Source: Rostratula benghalensis (lineage: Eukaryota > Chordata > Aves > Charadriiformes > Rostratulidae). From it: 64,000 bases of DNA. Of this stretch, positions 24,643 through 36,948 are shown piece by piece (positions within the stretch are counted from its first letter, which is position 1; each line of letters starts with the position of its first letter). A program made the position numbers and the translations under genes. The stretch covers positions 6,185,151-6,249,150 of the forward strand of contig VXAI01000021.1 of assembly GCA_013399305.1 (NCBI GenBank), given 5' to 3'. Under the pieces are notes generated by a model. That model saw only the letters and a program-made list of their open reading frames with translations, did no database searches and was not told where the DNA came from.

Positions 24643-27600
24643 ACAAGAGATGATTACTAAAGCGGCTGTGCAAGAAGAATCAAGTTTATTTCAGAAAAAA
24701 TATATTTAGTCAGCATTTTCCTTTAAGGTAATCACAGACCCCATGGAACAGTATAAACTCAATGCATCTAGCCCCAGCACTCAATGGTAAATTGCTGTGA
24801 ATAGCATCAATTTAAGAAAATAATATTTGTTTTCAACATTTTTTTCCATCTATTTACTGTTAGTATACCTAGAATGACTGGAAGTATCAATAGAAAATAG
24901 TGTTCTGCTCCTTCTCTCTACACTGGTGAACCTGCACATTTGATAACACTGCGTCAAGCTCATTGTTTCCTGTTATTTTTGTGTAGCTCTTTAAAACAGT
25001 GAGGAGAACCTTTAAATGTGAAAAGCTCATAGCATATGACAAAACTGGGAGAATCCACATGCAGAACTGACTTAAATGGCTCTTAATTCATCATTTACAG
25101 TTGTTTGGCTTGCAAGTCAAGGATGACTCTTTAAGTTGGAGTTTCCCCTGAAATTCTGCCTTAACAAGCAAGTTTTTTCAGGCCTCTGTCCAGAAGGGGA
25201 AAATTAATGATTCTTGGAATTATTATCTTTTGGGTAACCTTTTTTTCAATTTTTTTTATTTTATTTTCCTAATATGAACTTTCTGAAACAAAGGCCCAGT
25301 CAAGAACAGTACTAGTTTCTCAGCTTCCATTGCAGTAAAACGGAATGTTCTTCTTTAAGAAAACAAAACCACAAAAACATAAGCAAAAGAATCCCCAAAG
25401 CCATACTGTATGCAGTGAAGCAATGCAGTGGTTCCATCCAGGTGACTTCACTGGGTCAGTAGCTGTCTGCACTCTGAAGGTCCTCTACAAACACACCTAT
25501 CTGTAACCTTTCAAAGACAACTTCCTTCTTGAGGTTTGTTTCATCAGTGTACTTTGCTAATCTGACTAAAAATTTAAAGAATAAATCAGTCAGTAGAAAG
25601 GAAGTTAAAAGATGCAGTTGTTAGCTCTTTACAGTGCAGAGGAGCAACTGGATAATCAAAATAATTAGCTAATTATGTTCACATGGGCAAAGAAGGAGAC
25701 CTGTGGGGCTGATACACTTCCAGGGCAGTGCCTGCAGAAAAATCATCACCACACCAGTGCTGTGCCGAGGCAGTCATTAGGGTAAAGCTGAAGGCAGAAT
25801 TGCAGCCTCTGCCTGTGGAGCCACCGCTCTCTCCTTTCTGCGAGCTACTTTTAAAGCTTATCTATTATCTGATTTTGGATATAGAGGTAAAGAGACATTT
25901 AGAGGCAAAACATGTCTCAGCAGGTCACCATTAACCAAAAATAAGGTTATTGTGGCTTTGGCCACTATATGCCCACTGTTAACCAAATTACTGAGATGAA
26001 GTTTTGCCTCTTCCCATCTCTTCCTCTAGCATTGAAGTGGTTCAATGTTGTCCTTCAGTTGCTTCATTCTTGTTTCAGTGTGCTAAAGCCAAGCATCAGT
26101 CTCATTGTTGTCGCCATCATACTTCACATGAGTCTCCCTACAAACAAATACAAGTCAACTTTTCCATTTCCTTAAAGAGAAGGATACGATATTCTTTAGG
26201 ACCTAGGCAGAAGCACTTTATTAATTTAGATAATTCTGGTGATTTTGTTATTTCGGAGAATAAATATTTATCCTCATGGGATTGCTTGAACAGATGCTCT
26301 TTTAGATGCATTACTACAGAGGTATGTTACAACTCCATTATTGTTGTACTAGCAGGCACTTTCATTCCTTTTATAACCTAAACTGTTCGTAGCAAGTGTG
26401 GAACACAAATTCCCTCCCATGTCTGTACTCAAAATAGGTCTTAGAAATAGTGATGTTTATGGACCAAAATATTTTATTTAGGCCTATCTCAACAAGGCAT
26501 ACTTCAGCTCTGAAAAATAAATTTACATGTCTTTTTCTGATTCTAAAGCTGGTACTGACTCTTGCTGCTAAGGCTGGTCCCGTGTTTCATTTCATCTAGA
26601 AAAAGAATTAACATAGCTGATTCCTCAAAGCATGTAATGTCCATACTTACTCCACTATCAGTATGCTTAATCCCTATCCTCATTGTCTCAAAGTTTCTCA
26701 TCTATGCTTGAGCTAAACACATCTCTCCTGATATACTGAGAGCATCCAAAATTATTCTTTCACCACAGAAAAAGACAGAAGCTCACAAATATCTAAAAGC
26801 CAGTGATTCTTACAGTCCACGTCCTCTACTCTGAAGACTCAGTTGTGGCACAAAAGTATGTGCTTGGCTCCCATGCCAATTTGAGCTGCCACTTTATACT
26901 GCTGGAAATCTGGCTTTTGTTGTTGCTTTTATGTGGTGGGTTTCTCCCTCCCTGCCTTTCCAGCTCTTAATAGAAAACCTTATCTGTACCCTGTGAGGAG
27001 GAGGTCCCAAGCAGGCAGTAAGCCACAACTTCTTCAGCTGGCTTTGGCATTATCTGTGCTATTCATGGCCTATTCTACTTACCCATACTCACAGCAGGCA
27101 TTGTACTAAAAAGTAATATAGTAGTTTTACTACATTTCCACTCTCCTATTATTTAAATGTTAGCTCCTGTTAAGATAGAAATAGCTCCTCTCAAATAGTG
27201 CAGCTAAGAACAGGCAACAGGACTTTTAAGAACTCCTAAGAAGGACAAGGAGACCAGAAACATTTCAAGTCAGAATCCTACTTTTTACTAATTCCTGGCT
27301 TTTCCATTCTATAGTGTGCTGTACATATGTAGCACTGACACACTATGTAGTGATGAAGGTACATCTTATTTTTGCTCACTGCTATCAAGTCTGGTAATCA
27401 TACTTTCGAATCAGAGTTACTATTCAGTTCTGCGTTAATAGTAGGCTGGTCTGCACAATAATTTTTAAACTGGGGCAGGAACCACAAATGATTAGGGCTA
27501 AAGCAGTTGTAATCCATGAATGATAGGTCTCTTGAGATTGCAAGCCCATTTCAGTTGTTGTTCAAGATTTCTTTTCACCATTTAAACTAAGAAGTCAAAA

Positions 27601-27668
27601 TAATGTACTTTTACGTATTCTGTGTGTCTGCTTTTTGTCAGTGTATTTGCACACATTTCATTTTCCAG
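24643..27668. other. No gene recognised; partly AT-rich, possibly conserved noncoding
   Basis: The part at 24640-25330 is free of obvious repeats and rich in ATTA/TTAATGATT-type cores. Its status as a regulatory element is a guess. The remainder shows nothing distinctive up to the candidate exon acceptor at 27668. Confidence 0.45.
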
Positions 27669-27791
27669 GACACAGTGATTCTGGAGAGACAGCAGACATT
27701 TGAGAAGGCTGAACTGCAGTGCAAACTGACCAACATGTTAAAGCAGCAGAAGCTGCAGATGAGCCTAATCCCTACAGAAGTGAAGATATGA
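27669..27791 (+). CDS. Candidate terminal coding exon of an unrecognised gene
   Basis: I do not recognise this protein. A pyrimidine-rich acceptor (TTTCATTTTCCAG) is followed by 40 open codons in phase 0, beginning DTVILERQQTFEKAELQCKL and ending SLIPTEVKI, then TGA. An AATAAA signal lies 5 bases past the stop (27796-27801). Residues 5-32 are Gln/Glu/Lys/Leu-rich with heptad-like leucines, so a coiled coil is likely. Codon use (CTG, CAG, AAG) is more gene-like than the surrounding sequence. No partner exon was found on the plus strand of the window. It could be the last exon of a gene with long introns, an exon of a long noncoding RNA, or a remnant. Confidence 0.35.
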   Translation, partial: DTVILERQQTFEKAELQCKLTNMLKQQKLQMSLIPTEVKI

Positions 27792-27795
27792 GATA

Positions 27796-27801
27796 AATAA
27801 A
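27796..27801 (+). terminator. Poly(A) signal after the candidate exon
   Basis: AATAAA lies directly after the TGA that ends the 27669-27791 open frame. If the exon is real, its 3' UTR would be very short. Confidence 0.35.
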
Positions 27802-30800
27802 AGGCCAAAGATGCTAAAACCCCACAGTAATATAGCCAACCAGTTGCACATATTTTGTGTTATTTTAATTTCATCTCCCTAATTATTTTTGCAAGAACAC
27901 CCTAAGCTTCTTGGTCAGGAGGAAGAAGAGGGGAGAAGAACCCCACCTGGGTTCAAAGAAGAGGCTCTGTGCAAGGATTGTTCCCTGGACATGTCTCTGT
28001 ACAAGGAAACATACAAAGTTGCTCAACTGTTCTCTTGGGAAGTTGGAACACTCTCAAAGCAGGTGATCAAGGGTACTTCTGCTATAGCTTTTTAGTTGCA
28101 ATATTCCAGTCAGACTAGCTCCATCACTGGGCTTCCACACTGTCTGGATCTGGTCTACCCTGCTCATATATTTTTTTATTTTGGAAAGCAATTTCTAAAT
28201 CAGAAATACAGTGAAGAAATACAGGGACGTGCCATCAGTCTCCATGGCCTATTTGAACTTTGTACTAGTCTGAACAACACCGACTTGCCAATAGGATTCC
28301 AAGAAAATATGGAGGTTGCTTTATTTTTAAATTTGCTTGGGAATATACTTCTCAGCTGCTACACAGGAAACAGTCAGCCCATCCTTTAAAATTACTTTCT
28401 TGAGACTAGATTTGAGGTATTTTATGAAGTCTAACATTAATTATGCAAGAGCAGGAAAGTATCTGTGTTTCTTTGAGATCCCACAGATGGGCATTCAAAG
28501 GACAAACAAAATAAGTGCTGCAAAAGACAAACATAAACATGCCTGCAAACACAATTGTTCACTCTGCCTTGAATTACAAAACAGCATTTTTCACATGGCT
28601 AGAGTCTTAGGTCATAACAAGTGTCAGTGGAGAAGAATTCCGAGAGGCGAGGATGCAATATGCTAGCAATACGTCTGGTAGGACCTGGCTTTAGAAGTAA
28701 CTTTTCTCAGAGAAAAGGCTTTAATAATAAGCAAGTGTATCAGATTTCTGCAAACACACTGTTAAGGGTCGGCAGAGCAGCTGGCAGCAAGGCAAGTTCT
28801 GTGACCTGCTCCTGAACCCTTCAAACTCATTTCCTGTCAAACATCAGACCCAAGAGGACAAGCAAAAAGCTGTTAAGCTCTTTTCTAGAAGAGTCTGAGA
28901 TTAGAATTCCAGTAATGGCTCAAATTCCTTTCCAGTTGTCCTGAACTGGCCACTTCCAGCGCCGAGGATTGCTATGCTGTATGGCAGCAGTGTCCTCCTC
29001 TGGGGGAAGCAGGAGAAAGCGGGGGTGGAAGGAAGAGTGAGGCCATGGAAAATAGGATCCAGCTTTTCAGACAGCAAACAGCCAAGTCAGATGTGCTATT
29101 CATTTAAATAAATTAGAGCTACTTCCAGTAGATCAGAACAGTTGGGAGAATTGCTTAGCTTGTCCTGGGGAGTAAAGGTGAGCGTGGGTGCAGTTTGCCT
29201 CTGCAGTCCTCTGCTGGAAGTGCCCAGTCAGGAGGCCGGGTGGAGGCTGGTCCCCTCCAACAGCAGAGGGGCAGGAGCTGGCACAGGCAGCCAGATCCAG
29301 CCACCCCATCCCAGCTCACAGCAAGGGATCAGAAGAAAGGAAGCGTCACTCTGCTCATTTCAGATGGTTGGAAGAGAGCTGCTCATTCCTGCATCAGCCA
29401 CTGGGAAAGCACTAACAGTGGGCAGATCAGAAAAGATGTTAAAGGCCAGGCATTTTTCCAAAGGGAAGCACCCAACAGTCAACGTGTTTATTCCAGTATA
29501 TGAAACAACTCACAAGATCACAAGTAATTCCACTTTAGTTTTTCCTCAGTTTCTGCCCCAGACGGGATCTAGCTGTTCAGAACACTTAAATAAAAAAGCC
29601 TAGCAAGGAATATCTACCTGCTTGCTTCTGCACAGAGGCTTCCCAGTTATCTTGAACCAGCTCTGCAAGAGAGTCCAAGTTCACAAGGAGTTACAGCATC
29701 AGACCAGAGTTCTCAAATCTCCCCTTGGTTTATTTGGCAAGATCATTCTGGAGCCAAACGCTTCCATTGTGTAGCACATACATGGATAGAAAGGTATAGA
29801 ACAACACTAAGAGAGATCCTCTTCTGTTGCATTTCAGAGAAATCACAAGTATTTCCCCCTTTTTTTTCTTTTTTAAAGTTTACTTTGCCAGTATCATCCT
29901 TTCTGTTAGCACCACCATCTCTATGACAAAGAAAACAAAATTATGATGAAATTTTGGGTTTCTATCTTTCATAGTTAAGAGGCACTAGTGACCTGAAAAC
30001 AAATTTGATAAATTTTAATGTATTGTATCTTCGTAAATACCTTCAATTTCCTCTTTCTTTACAATTATATTCTTATAAGCAAAACAATATATCTAAATAT
30101 ATAGCAGATTATTTGTATTAAGATGTAAATCTAATAATAAAGAAAAATGTTAAGGAAAACGAGAAGTAAACCTGCAGCAAATTAATCATAACATTGGCTT
30201 TTAATGTGGATGAAAATGTGAATAAATCATTATGGACAGATGCTTGTGATTTTGTTTTTGTTTCTCCCTATTACTCTATTATTGGCCAGAAGCTTATATT
30301 AATCTCTGGAAATGAGCCAGCTTCTGATAAAAAAAGCACTTTTACAGCAGGTGTATAAACTGAACAAATTCTACCATCAACAAAAAGTTAATATTTGGCA
30401 GGATTTTTGGATTTTGGGTCTGTTTCCTCTAGTCAGTTTGTTAATACAAAGTTTAACTGTCTTCCTTTCCTAATTCAGAAATAGCAAACAAACTCCCCTT
30501 TTCCCCCAAATCACACAGCTCCTAATCGCTGGTTTGTGTCCCAGAGACTCCATTGCTGCACACAAATCACAATGGCCACCACACAATCCTTCATGTCAAA
30601 AAAGCTGCTGAATGCTTCAGTGGGAGTAGATATATTTTCCAGATTTACTGCTGGAAATCCTGGGAAGCCTGGGGATGAAGAGACAAACTAACGTTTTAGT
30701 TCATCTTAGTGACTCTGAATTGGCCAGTACAGCTGCTGGCTGAGCAATGACTGACCTGCAGCCAGCACATAAAAATGCAGGGCTAAACAAAGAATAAATA

Positions 30801-33584
30801 AATAAGAAAAATGCCACCCCCAGAGTACAAGGCTTGAGCTCCTCTCGACAAACCACAGTGTAACAAGATCAGCTCCCTCATCAAGGGCACAGCCAGACTG
30901 TACTTTCAGCTCACTGTTACTTGGGTCTGTTACTGCAGAAAGTCTGCAAAGCATGTGCCAGAATACCCCTGAGTATTAAAGGATATATAGAAAAACAGGA
31001 CTGCTTTCCCCCCCACACGCTTCCTTACCTCAAAGCAAATAGTCGGTTTCACAAATCAAGGTGGGATTCATATATATTAATGCAGCCTGATGAACAACTA
31101 CAGCCATTAACAGTGAACTTCGAGAGATTCCAACTGGATTCTTTTCCACAGTATTTATTACAGGGCTTACAGCTTGTGCTGTTCTTTTCAGATATTTGGG
31201 TCTGCATTCAAACTTCACAGTTCCTTCCCGTTGAAGCCCTAGCTGTGTTCAGGAGTATTCCTGAACTCTGAAGAAAGCTTGAATCCAACTGAGGCACGTT
31301 TATAACATTCCTTTGAATGAAATCAGGTAAATGCAGTTGCAATCTCTCCTGAACAGAAAACATATTTATAAGCAGAAGTTTTTACCTATCTGACTAGTTT
31401 GAAAAATCGTACAAGAACAGAGATTTACAACTAAATCCTTTAGAATATACTGAGAATTATGCTTTCAAGACACATCGAGGCGCCTATGACTCAAAATTAA
31501 AACAAGTTTTTCTTTTCACCTTTATAAATCATTTTGTAGCAACCAACTCAAAAACTATCTTGACAGTGCCAGGTCTTAGTGACCTCAGTTCAGGACAGCA
31601 GTAAATACATGTCTACCATAATGAAGTTCCATTTGAGTTAACAAGTTAAGAACACACATACTGCTGTTTTGAACAAGAACATTTGAACTTCTATCCTTAC
31701 AATTTGGACTCTGTGGAGAACTAAAAACAATTCTGAATTCATTATCCAAGTATGAATAAATTGGAGCAAAGGAACATGCACGTCCCCGTTCTGATATGGT
31801 CAAGGCATTTATGTTCAATAAACTGCAGGATGCTATCTAAAACTTACCCTTGAGGAAATATACTGGAATAAAACTCAAAGTAAACTGTACTACAAACTGC
31901 ATTTCAGGTTGTAGTAGTCAATGCTAATGAAAATCACCATGTGAGTCATTCAGGACTTTCTGAAAGGTATTTTGAACTTTCTGTCCTAGACATTTAAGGC
32001 CATTTCTGACTTGAGAAACAAAAAAAAATACAGGTTTCATTATGCAGCAGAGTCCCCTTGTCAGGAAAAAAGCTCAGTAGTAACTTACTGCTATGCTGTT
32101 GAAACCATGGGAAGCAAAACAGGATCCTTCTGATGACACACAAGTGCTACCTGTAGAACATTAAGTCCTGCCACCCCCCTTTGCCTTTTGAAACACCTTC
32201 TGAGGAAGGAAAAAACTTCAGTCTATTGACAGACTTTTCTTAAGAATTTTCCCATCTGAGTCTTTACTTCCTAGTATTAATCAGCACCTCTACACTGTAG
32301 GATGAGTGTCAGTATCTCCTCTTCATGGCTAAGTGAAAAAACAGAGCTCTTAAGCTATGGATTTTCTTCCTCAGGATGTCCCTGAGCTTCTTCATGTGGT
32401 GGTAGATTCTTCTGTTTACATGATTTTAAATTGCTAGTATTGAAAATTACCTGCTATATAAGGTAAGTAATTCTTTTCAGGCTTATGATTACCTATACAA
32501 GTGAGGCCCAGATGAGTGGTGTGGCTGAGGACAGGGGCAGAAATGGCTCAGGAGATTGATATGGAACTGTGCACTGATAAGAAGCTATCTTCACACAGCT
32601 CTCCCTCTGATGCATGCACTCTGATGCAGTTCTGTACCAATGTGATTAATTTAACATGCTTTTATTGCCAATTCTTAGTAGCCTTTAAAGAAAGCTAACA
32701 ATTAAGGAGGCATAGCCAAGCATGTAAAGCTGGGCTTAGTAGCTTAGTAGCAAGCTAACTATCATTGTGCAAGAACAGCTTTATAACTTCCTGGATGACT
32801 TTGGAAACCTCTTCTGGAATAAGGATAGATTTATTAAAAATAAAAAAAAAAATAGTATGTCTTACAGTTTTGCTTGTTGTTGCCTACCACTATAGGAACA
32901 TACAAAGTCAAACAAAAATAGAAACAGGGTGACTTGACTTTAAACATCTCACTGCCAACAGTAACAGAAAGGAAGTGAAGCATGGCTGTGCTACTGTCCT
33001 TTCTGCTTTTGGGCAGATCACGTTCCATCTGCCTGCAGAAGTGAGAGAGGAAGCTGGCCTGCAGGTAGAGGCTGTGAACTAAGACTGCCTGTCATGAACA
33101 CCAAGGGAATCAGTGTGGACAACCACTGAAGAAAGAGGAAGCTACAGCTAATAACATAACCCAGCAAGCAATGCTGTTCATTTAATGAGATTACAAAAAG
33201 AGGACAACATTAGAGTACCTTAAAAGCCCATGACTGTATCCACATTGAAGAGCTTATAATAATAGTTCCTGAACAAACTAAAACCAAGAAACTGAATTAG
33301 GTTCAGATGGATCTGCTCCTAAATAAACCACACTGTAGAAGATTTCACAAGGTGCTGCTGAAGCATAAATATCCATACCCAGTATAATGATACATTTAAT
33401 CTTTGGGAGTGGGGAATGGAGTAAGTTCCTTAGGGAAGAAAAAACCCCACGTGTCTAGACAACGTTAGATCAGCACTATTTAGTACCATTATTTATACCA
33501 AAGGCTGATGAAACATGACCTCAGGTATGTCCCACACCACATGAGTGTGTGAAGTTCTTTGAAAACAAACTAGGTTCTTGTTGT

Positions 33585-33613
33585 CATTCCTTCCTTCCTT
33601 CCCTCCCTCCTCC
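33585..33613 (+). repeat. (TTCC)n / CCCT pyrimidine microsatellite
   Basis: CATTCCTTCCTTCCTTCCCT, then CCCTCCTCC. Confidence 0.8.
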
Positions 33614-34232
33614 AAATTTGATGTATATTCTGTAACAGCATTGACATCATGGAATCTAATCTTACGTATACCTCAAAGTGTGGCATAAAAACCAGTAACT
33701 GTCATCTGGATTAAGATATTTGGAAACTTGAGCAAGTAAATAGGAATTGTTTTGAGTCCTCATAAAACCTGGGGTTTTAGGAATTATAAAGTTAGAAATT
33801 GCAATTTTTTCTGTGAAACAGCATGCAGTGATTTTTCCCTCGCTAGTATGAAAGGTACATTTTGTTTAAATATTTTATAAAAAATTCTAGAGGACATTGT
33901 CTAACAATCTGAAGTAATATTTAAGAATACACTCAAGAGCATAAAGAAATGTACTGTTTAGTCCTAGGATTCATTTGGGAAGACATTAATAAAACTAACC
34001 TCTTTTTGTTTCCTACTTTTCATCTAAACACTGCTACAGTCAGGGATGGAGTAGAAACAAAAACTTCCACGAGTATTTAAAGAAAACGGTTTATCTTCCA
34101 AACAGTAACAGTTGGGTTGCAAACCAAATATCACAGCAGTTTCATAAATGCTCTACAGCAGAGATATTATTAACAGCAAAAGGAATTTTTAGGCCAAGAC
34201 TGTCTCTCAAATAAGATTTCTAAAGTTAAAAA

Positions 34233-34233
34233 N
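34233..34233. other. Ambiguous base (n)
   Basis: This is the single undetermined base of the window, between AAA and ATAATAATAAT. It is an unresolved position in the assembly, not a biological feature. Confidence 0.95.
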
Positions 34234-36544
34234 ATAATAATAATCATCCATGAAAATAAGGAAGAATGACATCCAAACCCCACCTTATCCAAACAGTCAT
34301 CTCCTACAATGCACAAAGACAAGGTCATATTTGCAGTCTAGAAACTGTTTTATATTAGAAGGAAAAAAAGACTCAGAAAATAAATCACAAAACCAAAGTG
34401 GCAGCCACCTTCATTGTAAATTGGGAGATTCATTCTATATTTTAAACTACAGCATACAAAAAGATAGTGCGTAAACCTGTATCTGAAAAAAATATACTAT
34501 GTTGTCTGATATCTTGGTTTTACAAGACAAAGGACTAAATGATCTAGAAGAAAGGTGCATAAATTATTTTGAAATATACCATTTTTGTTGGACATGCTCA
34601 CCCAGAAAACGTACAGAGTGTAAGTTTTTGCTTTAGTCATCTTTTGTGAGCCAAGAACTTCCCTAGATAGTGATGACAAGATGAGAAACTCGGGATAATT
34701 GGAATAAATAGAACATCTGGATAGCAAAGAAAAATAATTTAGGAGTAAACTATTGCATTGCAAGACTGAAAGCCTGGTCCTGGTGCAGTAAGATACTTTG
34801 CAGGACATTAGAGACTGCAAATGCTCTGTGGTATTACCAACAGCAGTGTTTTGTTATGGAAGAGGCAGTTCAGAATGATAGTGTATCTACCCATATTTGC
34901 CAAGCATCAGGCTTAGAATGCTTTCTATTGAGATTCCTCTGCATCAATGAACAATTACACCAATTTATCTTTAAAAAAAAAGCCAAAAACAAACAGCACC
35001 CCAGAAAGTATATGGTTTTTTCCTGACGGCAGAGAAGAAAGAGAAAGTCTTACAGATGTAATGACAGAAGATGACAGAACTTCATCAAGTCTATAAAATG
35101 CACTTAAAAGCACGGCACTTTAACACTAACACACACTCTAGTACTAATTCAAGTGTTAACTGAGTAGGGCTCAGTTCTTCTAGGAATATCCTTTTTGCTT
35201 TTTAGGTCAGCAGAGTGTACATAGCCGGAGGAGAAAAAAACCCCAACCCCACAACAAAACCAAACCAACAATGAATGCCACCACCCTACTCCCCCCAACT
35301 CATTTATAAACCTTGTGGATTCTTGCTACTGCATCACCCTTCACAGAGATGACAGCAGTTGGCATAACTCTAGCTCTTACAGTATTTGATACAAATATGG
35401 CTTTTTTTTTTCCTGTATAAGAATTAGTTGCTTTGTGCACAAAAAAATGCAAAACTCTTTATGATGAACAGATCCTCAGACCCTTCAGAAACAACATTTT
35501 TAACTATATCAAAGGCAGAGTTAAAAAGAAGATGTACTACTGTTTCTACATTCTAAATAATAGATATTCAAAAGGAAAAAATGTAAATTAAATAAATGGT
35601 TCTGGCATGCAGAGTGTAGATGCCAAAGACACAGAAGCATTTTTGTGGTGTCTTGACATAGTAGCTTTATCTGTGACACATTGCAAGGACAGACTAGAAA
35701 ACTTAAGTGAGACCACAGCACTGATGAATACAAAGCCATGTTCAAGCACAGAGAAGTGCAGGATATGCATTGCAGACCATATGAAATGCAACGCAAATGA
35801 TTTTTCAATGCAAACCATATGAAAAAAAAGTAATCTCTATCTGAAGGGCGTGAGGTAGAGATACACTGTCAAAAAGGAGTTTGAAAGTATTGCATGTCTT
35901 GCTCCCACAGTAAGAAATCATTGGCAAAACACATTGGCAACCAGGCTAGAACAGGACATACGTCACATTAGCTTGTCAAACTTACGTAAACACTAACTTC
36001 CTGCCTAAAATATTTGGAATGCTGAATTTCATCGCCATAAAATGGTGTAAGTTACATCACATGGCTCCACTGGAGTTTGGCTTGAGCCAGAAAACCAGAT
36101 AGGAATTTCTTGTGCTTTTAAAGAATTTCTTGATTCAAACTGCTCAGCTGGTCTGTAACTTGAGTGGGAGTCCATTGAGTCCAGACCTGCACCGAATGAT
36201 GACCATTTCTCAGTTGTGTTACTTACCCAAGTGGGTCTCTCAGAGCACAGGACTTCAGGAGAGCAAATATAGACCTGCTTAACTTTCTCTTTAGCTATGA
36301 ATAATTATGCTCACTCTGTGAGGTTGTATGAGAAGTAAATATCTGGCCTGTACTGAATATCACCTCAGGAACAGCTTCATATTCTATGTGCTGGGCCAAC
36401 CTCCATTTTCTAATACTAAGAGTTAGACTGAACTTAGAACGTTCAGTCATGCTGTGGGCAGTATGAACATACTATGTTACATTTTCTGGGAAATCAAGAC
36501 ACCTGGATGACTCCTAGCTTGTGCACTCACATACAGCTTGAAAA

Positions 36545-36948
36545 GCAAAGAGGAAGAATTTGAGCTCTCATTGGCATCAGGGAGATGTGGTGGAATAGGT
36601 CACAGAACTAGAGTGCTGTGATGGATGGATACAGGCTCTTTGGGGATGACAGGCCAGGAAGGTGAAGAGAGGGAGTTGTCCATCATGTGAGAGAGCAGGA
36701 GGAACGCATGGAACTCTGTCTTGAGCCTACAATGAGCCAGCTGACCACCCATGGGTCAAAATTAGCAGGCAGACCAACACGGGCAATGTTGCGGTGGGTG
36801 TCTCCTACAGACCATATGATCAGGCATAAATAGATGAGGCCTTCTTCAGACAACTGGAAGAAGCCTCACATTCGTAGGCCCTAGTACTCTACTGGGGACT
36901 TTAACCACCTTGATATCTGCTGTTCCTCTACTGGGTGGCACAGACTCT
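36545..36948 (+). mobile_element. CR1 LINE internal fragment (endonuclease region of ORF2), decayed
   Basis: The sequence resembles the 5' part of avian CR1 ORF2. Landmarks are ATGGATGGATACAGGCTCTT, GACAGGCCAGGAAGGTGAAG, ATGTGAGAGAGCAGGAGGAA and the stretch coding GDFNHLDIC, corresponding to the GDFN motif of the APE-type endonuclease. The frame is broken by stops and shifts, so it is a relic. It lacks both the reverse transcriptase and the 3' tail, which is unusual because most CR1 copies keep their 3' end. The right edge grades into an unrelated GC-rich stretch. Confidence 0.75.

Larger units (their letters stand above)
27802..36544. other. No gene recognised; noncoding sequence
   Basis: It contains a pyrimidine microsatellite (33585-33613), one ambiguous base (34233), and an AT-rich block around 29930-30310. 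Open frames are short and patternless. Confidence 0.55.

Noticed and set aside
29142..29603. 153-codon open frame, plus strand
   Set aside because: It overlaps other open frames in a GC-rich patch and has no domain or splice-site support.
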